In this document: piece after piece, positions 1 through 7,222 of the stretch
Layout: every line of letters begins with the position of its first letter
Numbering within the stretch: the first letter of the stretch is position 1
Source of the DNA: an uncultured Clostridia bacterium
GTDB lineage: Bacteria; Bacillota; Clostridia; TANB77; CAG-508
Length of the DNA stretch: 40,301 nt
Direction: 5' to 3'
Assembly (NCBI GenBank): GCA_947631745.1
Contig: CANRMM010000009.1
Span: forward strand, 1 to 40,301
Position numbers and translations under genes: made by a program
Notes under the pieces: generated by a model
The model's database searches: none
What the model was told of the DNA's origin: nothing
Seen by the model: only the letters and a program-made list of their open reading frames with translations

Positions 1-27
1 ATTGCTTTTCAACATGCAGTTAATCGT

Positions 28-80
28 ACAAATTGCATTTACTTTACAGAATTGCATTTAACTTTTCACTTGACGAATTT
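28..80. repeat. Possible insertion-sequence end with direct repeats
   Basis: AATTGCATTTACTTT (31-45) is followed by AATTGCATTTAACTTT (50-65), and then ACTTGACG (68-75). Read on the opposite strand this gives CGTCAAGTG followed by two TGCAATT units. That resembles the TGTCAAGT plus TTGCAA repeats near position 40232, in inverted orientation. Several short direct repeats near each terminus are typical of IS21-family ends. No transposase lies in the window, so the family is an inference and the element itself would lie to the left. Confidence 0.35.
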
Positions 81-134
81 TTTCTAACATAATTTTATAA
101 AAGAAATTAGTATATGAGTAAAGATAAAATACAG

Positions 135-162
135 TTGACATTGATAAGAATATTGGTATAAT
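135..162 (+). promoter_or_regulatory. Sigma-A-type promoter for the 199-1473 gene
   Basis: TTGACA (135-140) and TATAAT (157-162) are separated by 16 bp. Both hexamers match the vegetative consensus exactly. The expected transcription start is about 30 bases before the ATG at 199. Confidence 0.75.
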
Positions 163-198
163 GTTGATGATAAAATGTGATGTTGGTAAAGGAATAAT

Positions 199-1473
199 AT
201 GGAAAAACGATTAAACTTATTGAAAAAATATGTAAATGAAAATAAACAAAAAGTAAGAGATGCGATGTATATAGCTATTTACGCAATATTAATAGTAAGT
301 ATTCTTATTATAATAGCGTATGTTATTACAACACAAACTAATTTATATAGTAGTGAATTAGAATTTAGATGGGATACAATTTTATCTTATGATGATATAT
401 TATACTCAAGAAATGCATATACGGATAATTTACCTTATGAAGATACAATAGCAACAATAGTAAAACATCCATTGATGAGAGTATTTGGAGGAATTGTTAC
501 ATCAATTGATAATAATTTATTTCAGAATGAAAATAGTGGACCAAGTGATCATTATTTTCATGTTGTTATTGTACAAATTGTAATTAATGCAATTGGAGTT
601 ATATATTTATATAAAATTTTAAGAGAACAGTATAAACTGAGAAATCGCTGGTGTTTTTTGCTATTAACAATGTATGAGATAGCAACTGTAACAGTTCTGA
701 GTACGTTATTAATTGAAACCTTTATTATTAGTGGTACACTATTAATAATAAGTTATTACTATTTGGATAAACAAAAGTTAATTCCATCTATTATTTTAGG
801 AATTCTTGTTACAGGTATGTGTACAACAAATAGTCTAGCGTTTGGGTTAATGGCAATTTTCTTATTAAAAAATAAAAAGGACATTTTTAAAGTTGGCTTT
901 GGATGTGCATTTGGAATTATAGCAGTTGCATTTTTACTTCCTTATAGGGATATTTTATTTCAAAACTTTTTTAGTTTAAGTTTTGGAGATGCTGTAATGT
1001 ATTCAAAAGATCAGAGTGGATTAACTTATGTACAAATGTTATTTTATAATTTATTAGCGTCACCATTGTTTTTTATTAATCAGGTACATGGACAGGAAAA
1101 TGGATTAGATTTTGTTAGATTTGAATTAGGAGCTAATCCAATTGTGTTTATTACAACTATTTTATTTTTTATTTGCATTATTTATAATGTCGTAAAGAAT
1201 ATAAAGGATAAACAACTAGCAGGTGCACTTGCTTTATTTATTTATAATATGGAATTACATGGAAGTATTAAATTTGGATTATATGAAGGAACAATTTATG
1301 GATTACATTTCTTATTTGCAGAAATATTATTGTTTGCATTTGGATTTAAGATTAAAAATAAGAAATTAAAGATAGTATTTATTACATTTGCTATTATTAT
1401 ACTTGTGATTCAATTAATATTTAATATATCTGGCTTATGTAATATTTATCAATATCTTCCAGAGTGGAAATAA
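199..1473 (+). CDS. Polytopic membrane protein, function unknown
   Basis: This 424-residue protein is hydrophobic over most of its length. The first membrane segment is at about 25-45, after a basic N-terminal stretch (MEKRLNLLKK). A polar loop of roughly 75 residues follows (about 48-120, with WD, DD and several aromatic residues), and then a series of about eight or nine further membrane segments. One membrane segment followed by a large outward loop and many more segments is reminiscent of GT-C-type lipid-linked glycosyltransferases, but no diagnostic motif is certain. The start at ATG 199 is preceded by AAAGGA. The gene has its own consensus promoter at 135-162 and ends in a hairpin that overlaps its stop codon. 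It lies next to a possible insertion-sequence end. I do not recognise the family. Confidence 0.75.
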   Translation: MEKRLNLLKKYVNENKQKVRDAMYIAIYAILIVSILIIIAYVITTQTNLYSSELEFRWDTILSYDDILYSRNAYTDNLPYEDTIATIVKHPLMRVFGGIVTSIDNNLFQNENSGPSDHYFHVVIVQIVINAIGVIYLYKILREQYKLRNRWCFLLLTMYEIATVTVLSTLLIETFIISGTLLIISYYYLDKQKLIPSIILGILVTGMCTTNSLAFGLMAIFLLKNKKDIFKVGFGCAFGIIAVAFLLPYRDILFQNFFSLSFGDAVMYSKDQSGLTYVQMLFYNLLASPLFFINQVHGQENGLDFVRFELGANPIVFITTILFFICIIYNVVKNIKDKQLAGALALFIYNMELHGSIKFGLYEGTIYGLHFLFAEILLFAFGFKIKNKKLKIVFITFAIIILVIQLIFNISGLCNIYQYLPEWK

Positions 1474-1500
1474 GATATTATTGAAATATCTTGCTTTTCT
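1472..1500 (+). terminator. Probable intrinsic terminator after the membrane protein
   Basis: AAGATATT (1472-1479) pairs with AATATCTT (1485-1492) around a 5-base loop and is followed by GCTTTTCT. The hairpin begins inside the stop codon of the upstream gene, and its T-tract contains the -35 element of the rpsO promoter. The stem is AT-rich, so efficiency is uncertain. Confidence 0.5.
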
Positions 1501-1519
1501 AAAATAACTATGATATAAT
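1491..1519 (+). promoter_or_regulatory. Promoter of rpsO-pnp
   Basis: TTGCTT (1491-1496), a 17-bp spacer and TATAAT (1514-1519) form a good vegetative promoter. The leader from about 1526 to the ATG at 1621 is roughly 95 bases, long enough for the S15 autoregulatory leader structures known in other bacteria. I could find only short helices in it, such as CCTT/AAGG around 1540-1558, so no regulatory fold is claimed. Confidence 0.7.
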
Positions 1520-1620
1520 TAGCAAAGTTAAAAAGATGACCTTATACTTAGCTAAAGGATAAAAACACCACTTTAAGCTCAGTTTAAGGCAAATAAAATT
1601 TATAGGAGGTGCTTAATATT

Positions 1621-1884
1621 ATGACAAAAGAAAGAAAACAAGAAATCATTGAAACTTATAGAAGAGATGAAAAGGATACTGGTTCACCAGAAGTTCAAAT
1701 AGCTCTTCTAACAGAAAGAATTAATGAATTAACAGAACATCTTAGAGTTCATCAAAAAGATAACCATTCAAGAAGAGGTTTGTTAAAAATGGTAGGTTCA
1801 AGAAGAAATTTATTGAACTATTTATCAAGAAAAGATGAACAAAGATATAAAGATATCGTTGACAAATTAGGATTAAGAAAATAA
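1621..1884 (+). CDS. rpsO: 30S ribosomal protein S15
   Basis: S15 binds the central domain of 16S rRNA early in small-subunit assembly. The product is 87 residues, as expected. It carries the family hallmarks: [15 protein letters not shown] near residues 20-34, then [19 protein letters not shown] and the [10 protein letters not shown] segment toward the C-terminus. An upstream in-frame GTG exists at 1609, but it overlaps the AGGAGG ribosome site at 1604-1609. ATG 1621, 11 bases after that site, gives the usual N-terminus (MTKERKQEI). The gene has its own promoter and is followed by pnp 58 bases later, the order conserved in most bacteria. A hairpin sits in the gap. Confidence 0.97.
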   Translation: MTKERKQEIIETYRRDEKDTGSPEVQIALLTERINELTEHLRVHQKDNHSRRGLLKMVGSRRNLLNYLSRKDEQRYKDIVDKLGLRK

Positions 1885-1892
1885 AGACTTAC

Positions 1893-1925
1893 ATTGGACG
1901 TTTGGCGTAGGCTAAAACGTCCAAT
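1893..1925 (+). promoter_or_regulatory. Hairpin between rpsO and pnp, next to the pnp ribosome site
   Basis: ATTGGACGTTT (1893-1903) is perfectly complementary to AAACGTCCAAT (1915-1925), an 11-bp stem around an 11-base loop. It is followed by TTTTC and, at 1930-1936, the AAGGAGG site of pnp. It could act as a weak terminator, an RNA-processing site or a translational control element. In E. coli an RNase III hairpin in the same place mediates PNPase autoregulation; any equivalent role here is inference. Confidence 0.65.
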
Positions 1926-1941
1926 TTTCAAGGAGGAAAAT

Positions 1942-4062
1942 ATGTTTAAAAGTTATAGTACACAATTAGCAGGTAGAGAGTTAACAATTGAAACAGGAAA
2001 AGTAGCAGGACTTGCCAATGGAAGTGTTGTTGTAAAATATGGTGATACAGTAGTTATGGTAAATGTTACAGCTGCTAAAGAGCCAAAAGAAGGTGTAGAT
2101 TTTTTCCCACTTTCAGTGGATTATGAGGAAAAATTATATGCTGTAGGAAAAATCCCAGGAGGTTTTACTAAAAGAGAAGGAAAGCCATCAGATAAAGCTA
2201 TCTTAACTTCAAGAGCAATTGATAGACCACTTCGTCCATTATTTCCAAAAGATTTTAGAAATGATGTATGTGTTGTAGCTACAGTTCTTTCTGTTGAACA
2301 AGATAATAGCCCAGAAGTTTGTGCTATGATTGGTTCAGCAGCAGCTTTAGCTATTTCAGATATTCCATTTGGAGGACCAACAGCAGCAGTAGCAGTAGGA
2401 TGGGTAGATGGAGAAATTGTTATTAACCCAACTACGGCTCAAAGAGAAAAAAGTAAATTAACAGCAACAGTTGCAGGAACATTAGATAAAATTACAATGA
2501 TTGAAGCAGGTGCAGATGAAATACCAAATGAAACTATGTTAGAGGCTATAAAAAAAGCACATGTAGAAATTAAAAATATTTGTCATTTTATTTCTGATAT
2601 TCAAGCAGAAATAGGAAAACCAAAATTTGAGTATAAATCTTTTGCGGTAGATCCAGAGTTTTATCAAGAGATTGTAACAAACTTTAAAGATAGAATGTAT
2701 CAAGATGTACAAGCTACTGATAAAGAAGTTAGAGATGTTAATATAGAAAAAATTACAGAAGATATTACTGCTTATGTAGCTGAAAAATACGGGGAAGAAG
2801 CGATAGAAGAAAGAAAATCTGACATTGCAGATAGTGTTCATGATTTAGAAAAGGCTTGTGTAAGAGAAATGATATTAGAAGAACACAAGCGTCCAGATGG
2901 AAGAAAAATAGATGAAATTCGTCCACTTTCATGTGAAATAGATGTATTACCTAGAGTTCACGGAAGTGCTATATTTACAAGAGGACAAACTCAAGTTATG
3001 TCTGTTGTAACATTAGGAATGAAAAGTGAAGAGCAAATGCTTGATGGAATTGATGAGGAAGATGCAAAAAGATATATGCATCAATATAATTTCCCATCAT
3101 ATAGTGTGGGAGAAGCAAGACCTTCAAGAGGCCCAGGAAGAAGAGAAATTGGACATGGAGCTTTAGCAGAAAAGGCATTAGTTCCAGTACTTCCAACAGA
3201 GGAGGAATTTCCTTATGCAATGAGAGTTGTATCAGAAGTTTTATCTTCAAATGGATCAACATCACAAGCAAGTATTTGTGGAAGTACACTTGCTCTTATG
3301 GCTGCAGGTGTGCCAATTCGTAAACCAGTTGCTGGAATTTCAACAGGTTTAGTAACAGATAAAAATGATCCAAACAGATATATTATGCTAACAGATATTC
3401 AAGGAATAGAAGATTTCTTCGGTGATATGGATTTCAAAGTTGGTGGTACTAAAGATGGTATTACAGCAATCCAAGTAGATATAAAGATTGATGGATTAAC
3501 TTATGATATTATTGAAGAAGCTTTTGCAAGAACAAAAGTAGCTAGAGATTATATATTAGATGAAATAATGCTACCAGTTATTACAGAACCTCGTAAAGAA
3601 GTTTCTAAATATGCACCAAGAATTCTTACTTCTAGAATAAGTATAGATAAAATAAAAGATGTTATTGGACCTGGTGGAAAAATGATTAATAAAATTATTG
3701 ATGAAACAGGTGTAAAAATTGACATTGAAGAAGATGGAAGTGTGTGCGTATATAGTGATGATTTAGAAAGAGCACAAAAAGCAATGAAAATGATTGAGAG
3801 CATTGCAAGAGAAATTGAAGTGAATGGTATTTATGATGGTATTGTAACTAGAATTATGTCATTTGGAGCATTTGTTGATATTGGTGGAGGAAGAGAAGGA
3901 CTACTTCATATTTCTAAAATATCAAGTAAAAGAGTAGAAAAGGTAGAAGATGTTTTAACAGTTGGTGATGAGGTAACTGTAAAAGTATATGAGATAGACA
4001 ATCAAGGAAGAATTAATCTTACAATGAAAGACTTAGAAGCAGGAAAGACAGAAGAAAATTAA
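1942..4062 (+). CDS. pnp: Polyribonucleotide nucleotidyltransferase (PNPase)
   Basis: PNPase is a trimeric 3'-5' phosphorolytic exoribonuclease that degrades mRNA and can add untemplated tails. The 706-residue product has the usual length and order: a first RNase PH core (about 10-230, with GGFTKREGKPSDKAILTSRAIDRPLRP), an all-helical linker, and a second RNase PH core (about 320-540, with FPSYSVGEARPSRGPGRREIGHGALAEKAL). A KH domain (about 555-615, IGPGGKMINKII) and an S1 domain (about 625-695, GIVTRIMSFGAFVDI) follow. The chosen start, ATG 1942, follows AAGGAGG at the proper distance. A TTG at 1894 in the same frame would begin inside the upstream hairpin and lacks a ribosome site. It is transcribed with rpsO and closed by a strong terminator. 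Confidence 0.97.
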   Translation: MFKSYSTQLAGRELTIETGKVAGLANGSVVVKYGDTVVMVNVTAAKEPKEGVDFFPLSVDYEEKLYAVGKIPGGFTKREGKPSDKAILTSRAIDRPLRPLFPKDFRNDVCVVATVLSVEQDNSPEVCAMIGSAAALAISDIPFGGPTAAVAVGWVDGEIVINPTTAQREKSKLTATVAGTLDKITMIEAGADEIPNETMLEAIKKAHVEIKNICHFISDIQAEIGKPKFEYKSFAVDPEFYQEIVTNFKDRMYQDVQATDKEVRDVNIEKITEDITAYVAEKYGEEAIEERKSDIADSVHDLEKACVREMILEEHKRPDGRKIDEIRPLSCEIDVLPRVHGSAIFTRGQTQVMSVVTLGMKSEEQMLDGIDEEDAKRYMHQYNFPSYSVGEARPSRGPGRREIGHGALAEKALVPVLPTEEEFPYAMRVVSEVLSSNGSTSQASICGSTLALMAAGVPIRKPVAGISTGLVTDKNDPNRYIMLTDIQGIEDFFGDMDFKVGGTKDGITAIQVDIKIDGLTYDIIEEAFARTKVARDYILDEIMLPVITEPRKEVSKYAPRILTSRISIDKIKDVIGPGGKMINKIIDETGVKIDIEEDGSVCVYSDDLERAQKAMKMIESIAREIEVNGIYDGIVTRIMSFGAFVDIGGGREGLLHISKISSKRVEKVEDVLTVGDEVTVKVYEIDNQGRINLTMKDLEAGKTEEN

Positions 4063-4073
4063 AGTTTTTAAGA

Positions 4074-4118
4074 AGTTGAGATTATCATGCAGATATGTAC
4101 TGATAATCTCAACTTTTT
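4074..4118 (+). terminator. Strong intrinsic terminator after pnp
   Basis: AGTTGAGATTATCA (4074-4087) and TGATAATCTCAACT (4101-4114) form a perfect 14-bp stem around a 13-base loop, followed directly by five T (4114-4118). Confidence 0.93.
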
Positions 4119-4157
4119 ATGAAATTATTAATCTTTTATGAATATCATTTCCAAAAG

Positions 4158-4186
4158 TTGCAAAAAATGTAAAATAATAGTATAAT
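4158..4186 (+). promoter_or_regulatory. Promoter of the glycosyltransferase gene
   Basis: TTGCAA (4158-4163), a 17-bp spacer and TATAAT (4181-4186). The leader to ATG 4268 is about 75 bases. Confidence 0.7.
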
Positions 4187-4267
4187 GGTAAAGGTGATTT
4201 TTTATAAAATCGGTAATATAACAGGAGACTAAGAGCATAATATATATAAGAGAAGAAGGAGAAATAA

Positions 4268-5503
4268 ATGGAATATGTATATATGGTGCAACAAGCACTT
4301 GTATGGATTATTACAATATTTTGGATTTATCAATTTATTATTAGTATATGTTCATTAGTAAAATTAAAAGAAAAACCAATTTTGGAGGAAAAAGTAAACC
4401 GCTTTATGGCTATTATACCAGCACATAATGAAGAAAGCGTTATTGGACCATTAGTAAGAAGCTTAAGAGAACAAAGGTATCCAAAAGAGTATTTTGATAT
4501 TTTTGTAATAGCAGATAATTGTACTGACAAAACAGCAGAAATTGCTGAAAGAGAAGGAGCAATTATCTATAAAAGATTTGATGAAGAAAATAAAACGAAG
4601 GGTCATGCTTTAAAATGGTTTTTAGATAAAAAAATAGAAGAGAATGTTGACTATGATGCTTTTTGTATCTTTGATGCAGATAATATTGTAGATGAAAACT
4701 TTTTAAAAGCAATGAACAAGAAATTGTGCCAAGGTGAAGAGGTGGTACAAGGATATAGAGATATTAAAAATCCAACAGACAGCTGGGTTTCTGCCGGATA
4801 TGCTATTTTTTATTGGACAATGAATCGTTTTTATCATTTAGCTAGGTATAATGTGGGATTATCACCTTTAATTAATGGGACAGGTTTTATGGTAAAATTT
4901 GATGTTATAAAACCTGATGGATGGAATACAAATACGTTAACAGAAGATATTGAGTTTTCTTTAAAAAGAATTATAAAAGGTAAAAAGCTGGGCTGGGCAA
5001 CAGATGCTATTGTATATGATGAACAACCAGTAGGATTCAAACAATCGTGGAAGCAAAGAACTAGGTGGACTGTGGGACATATCCAATGTTTAGAAGAATA
5101 TACAAAACCATTAGCAACGGCAATTAAAGAACATAAAACATTAATGAATTTTGATGGCTTATTGTATTTAATTGGAACACTTCCTATGTTTGTTTTAACA
5201 TTAATATTATTAGGAATTAACTTTATTATATTTATAGGAAATGGAATGACAGCTTTAGATTTAGTTGTAAACTGTTTGAGGTATTTTATACCGACTTTCT
5301 TTTTCCCAATATTTACGGCTCTTCTAATTATGAAATTAGACAAAAAGCCAATAAAATGTATGTTAAAAGGATTAATTTGCTATCCACTATTTTTAGCATC
5401 ATGGTTAGTAATTAATTTTAAATGTTTGTTTAAACGTGATACTAGTTGGGATAAAATTGATCATGTTAGGAATGTAAATATTAAAGAAGCATCAATTAAA
5501 TAG
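4268..5503 (+). CDS. Membrane-bound family 2 glycosyltransferase
   Basis: This 411-residue protein has the layout of processive, membrane-embedded GT2 enzymes. One membrane segment lies at about 10-30, and the cytosolic GT-A domain begins at VNRFMAIIPAHNEESVIG (43-60). ADNCTDKTAE (82-91) contacts the nucleotide, DAD (136-138) is the metal-binding DxD motif, TED (225-227) holds the likely catalytic base, and QRTRW (263-267) is the Q/RxxRW motif of cellulose- and hyaluronan-synthase-like enzymes. Two or three membrane segments follow (about 290-385), then a basic tail. The start at 4268 follows AAGGAG (4256-4261). It is a single-gene unit between two terminators. The sugar donor and product cannot be read from the sequence; export or lipid-linked synthesis of a surface glycan is likely. 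Confidence 0.9.
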   Translation: MEYVYMVQQALVWIITIFWIYQFIISICSLVKLKEKPILEEKVNRFMAIIPAHNEESVIGPLVRSLREQRYPKEYFDIFVIADNCTDKTAEIAEREGAIIYKRFDEENKTKGHALKWFLDKKIEENVDYDAFCIFDADNIVDENFLKAMNKKLCQGEEVVQGYRDIKNPTDSWVSAGYAIFYWTMNRFYHLARYNVGLSPLINGTGFMVKFDVIKPDGWNTNTLTEDIEFSLKRIIKGKKLGWATDAIVYDEQPVGFKQSWKQRTRWTVGHIQCLEEYTKPLATAIKEHKTLMNFDGLLYLIGTLPMFVLTLILLGINFIIFIGNGMTALDLVVNCLRYFIPTFFFPIFTALLIMKLDKKPIKCMLKGLICYPLFLASWLVINFKCLFKRDTSWDKIDHVRNVNIKEASIK

Positions 5504-5525
5504 ATTAAAGATTTTGAATTTATAT

Positions 5526-5575
5526 AAGGACCAAAATTGTTAGAATAAAGTTTAATGATTTTGGTTCTTTTTTTA
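5526..5575 (+). terminator. Intrinsic terminator after the glycosyltransferase gene
   Basis: AAGGACCAAAAT (5526-5537) pairs with ATTTTGGTTCTT (5558-5569), allowing one G-U pair, and runs into a tract of seven T. Confidence 0.85.
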
Positions 5576-5598
5576 TACTGTAATTGAATATATACTTC

Positions 5599-5627
5599 TT
5601 GACATATTTTATGAAAAGAATTATGAT
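5599..5627 (+). promoter_or_regulatory. Promoter of the 5656-8521 operon
   Basis: TTGACA (5599-5604), a 17-bp spacer and TATGAT (5622-5627), just upstream of the GAGGAGG ribosome site at 5641-5647. Confidence 0.75.
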
Positions 5628-5655
5628 AAAACAAAAATAAGAGGAGGAAATACAG

Positions 5656-6336
5656 ATGCAATATAGAATTCTAGGTCAAACAGTACCAGTAGTAGAAGTA
5701 TTATTAAATAATGGGGAGTCTATGTATACACAGTCGGGAGGAATGTCATATCAAACAGAAGGAATAGAAATGCAAACTAATGCAAAGGGTGGATTAATGA
5801 AAAGTTTAGGAAGAGCTTTTGCAGGAGAATCAATGTTTATGGCAACTTATACGGCAAGAAGAGATAATGCTATGATTGCTTTTGCAACTACAGTTCCAGG
5901 AAATATTAAACCAGTAGATATTTCTCAACTTCCAGGAGGACTTAATGTACAGAAGGGTTCTTTTTTATGTGCTGAACCAGGGGTAGAATTGAGTATTACA
6001 TTTACTAAAAGATTTGGAGCAGGCTTATTTGGAGGAGAAGGATTTATTTTACAGAAAGCAGTAGGAAGAGGAATGCTATTTTTAGAAGTTGATGGTGATC
6101 CAATTGAAAAAGTTTTGGCACCAGGAGAAGTTTTAAAAGTGGATACGGGAAATGTCGTTGCTTTTGAATCAACAGTATCTTATGAAATAGAAACTATAAA
6201 AGGATTAGGAAATATCTTTTTAGGGGGAGAAGGACTATTTTTAACAAAATTAGTAGGACCAGGAAAAGTTATTTTACAATCACAGAACTTTGGTGATTTT
6301 GTAGGAAGGATAGCTCCATTTGTACCAAATAGGTAG
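5656..6336 (+). CDS. AIM24-like (TIGR00266) protein
   Basis: The 226-residue protein matches the AIM24/TIGR00266 family of beta-rich, TRAP-like folds. Recognisable blocks are the N-terminal QTVPVVEVLLNNGESMYTQSGGMSY, the central GESMFMATYTA (about 57-67), and the glycine-rich signatures RFGAGLFGGEGFILQKAVGRGMLFLEVDG and GLGNIFLGGEGLFLTKLVGPG in the second half. There is no signal peptide and no membrane segment, so it should be cytosolic. Bacterial members have no settled function; the mitochondrial namesake affects inner-membrane organisation. ATG 5656 has a strong ribosome site. It is first in an operon with the P-loop/Asp23-like protein and the Cmk-PlsC fusion, which loosely suggests an envelope or lipid-related role. 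Confidence 0.9.
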   Translation: MQYRILGQTVPVVEVLLNNGESMYTQSGGMSYQTEGIEMQTNAKGGLMKSLGRAFAGESMFMATYTARRDNAMIAFATTVPGNIKPVDISQLPGGLNVQKGSFLCAEPGVELSITFTKRFGAGLFGGEGFILQKAVGRGMLFLEVDGDPIEKVLAPGEVLKVDTGNVVAFESTVSYEIETIKGLGNIFLGGEGLFLTKLVGPGKVILQSQNFGDFVGRIAPFVPNR

Positions 6337-6365
6337 AAAAATAATACTATTGGAGAGTGAAAAAT

Positions 6366-7202
6366 ATGAGTAAGATTAGAGTGATAGCTTTTGTAGGACC
6401 GTCAGGAACTGGGAAGAGTTATCGAGCACAAATGGTAGCAAGCGAAAATAATGTAAATTACATTATTGATGATGGACTTTTAATATATGAAAATAATGTA
6501 ATAGCTGGTGAATCTGCTAAAAAGGCTCCCACAAAAGTTGAAACTGTAAAAAGAGCTATATTTTTAGATGCAGAAGATAGAAAGAAAATGAAGAAAGCAA
6601 TAAAGCAATATAGTCCAGAAGCAATTATGATTTTAGGAACATCTGATGATATGGTGGAAAAAATTGCAGAAAATTTAGGATTACCTAAACCAGAAAAAAC
6701 AGTATATATTAGTGAAGTAGCAACTGAAACAGAAATGGAAACTGCAAAAAGAATTAGAACAACAGAGGGAAAGCATGTTATACCAGTACCTACTTTTGAA
6801 ATTAAAAAAGATTTTTCAGGATTTATTTTAGATCCTCTTCAAATTTTTAAATTTAATGGAAGAGGTAGTCAGCCATATATTGCAGAAAAGTCTATTATAA
6901 GACCAACATTTAGCTATTTAGGTAATTTCACAATTTCAGATACAGTTTTTAGGCAGATTGCAGAAACAGTTGCTAAGAAAATACAAGGAATTCATAGAGT
7001 ATCTAAGACCCGTGCAGAAAATTCCATAGGTGGAACTAATATTTATATGGAAGTTTATGTTGTATTTGGATATAATATTGTTGAGGTTTTAAGGGAATAT
7101 AAACAAAAAGTAAAAAAGGAAATAGAACGTTTAACAGCAATGAATGTGCAAGAAGTTTCTGTATTAGCAAAAGGTATTTATGTTCCAGAAGAGAAAAAAT
7201 AA
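6366..7202 (+). CDS. P-loop nucleotide-binding protein with Asp23/Gls24-like C-terminus
   Basis: The 278-residue product begins with a beta strand and a Walker A motif, GPSGTGKS (11-18). A region of kinase-like alpha/beta character follows, with a hydrophobic EAIMILGTSDD strand that could be a Walker B equivalent. The last ~95 residues (183-278) look like an Asp23/Gls24 (DUF322) domain: LGNFTISDTVFRQIAETVAKKI, then GIHRVSK, a strand IYMEVYVVFGYNIVEVLREY and a terminal helix-strand unit. Asp23-type proteins are linked to alkaline and envelope stress. The nucleotide and substrate are unknown. ATG 6366 lies 10 bases after GGAG (6352-6355); the in-frame GTG at 6357 is too close to it. The gene is in an operon with the AIM24-like gene and the Cmk-PlsC fusion. 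Confidence 0.8.
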   Translation: MSKIRVIAFVGPSGTGKSYRAQMVASENNVNYIIDDGLLIYENNVIAGESAKKAPTKVETVKRAIFLDAEDRKKMKKAIKQYSPEAIMILGTSDDMVEKIAENLGLPKPEKTVYISEVATETEMETAKRIRTTEGKHVIPVPTFEIKKDFSGFILDPLQIFKFNGRGSQPYIAEKSIIRPTFSYLGNFTISDTVFRQIAETVAKKIQGIHRVSKTRAENSIGGTNIYMEVYVVFGYNIVEVLREYKQKVKKEIERLTAMNVQEVSVLAKGIYVPEEKK

Positions 7203-7222
7203 GAAAACAAGGAGAATAAAAA

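Noticed and set aside
1526..1603. Defined S15-binding leader in rpsO
   Set aside because: Only very short helices could be found by eye; not enough to claim an autoregulatory fold.
4834..5343. 169-residue minus-strand frame opposite the glycosyltransferase
   Set aside because: Antisense to catalytic motifs of a real gene.
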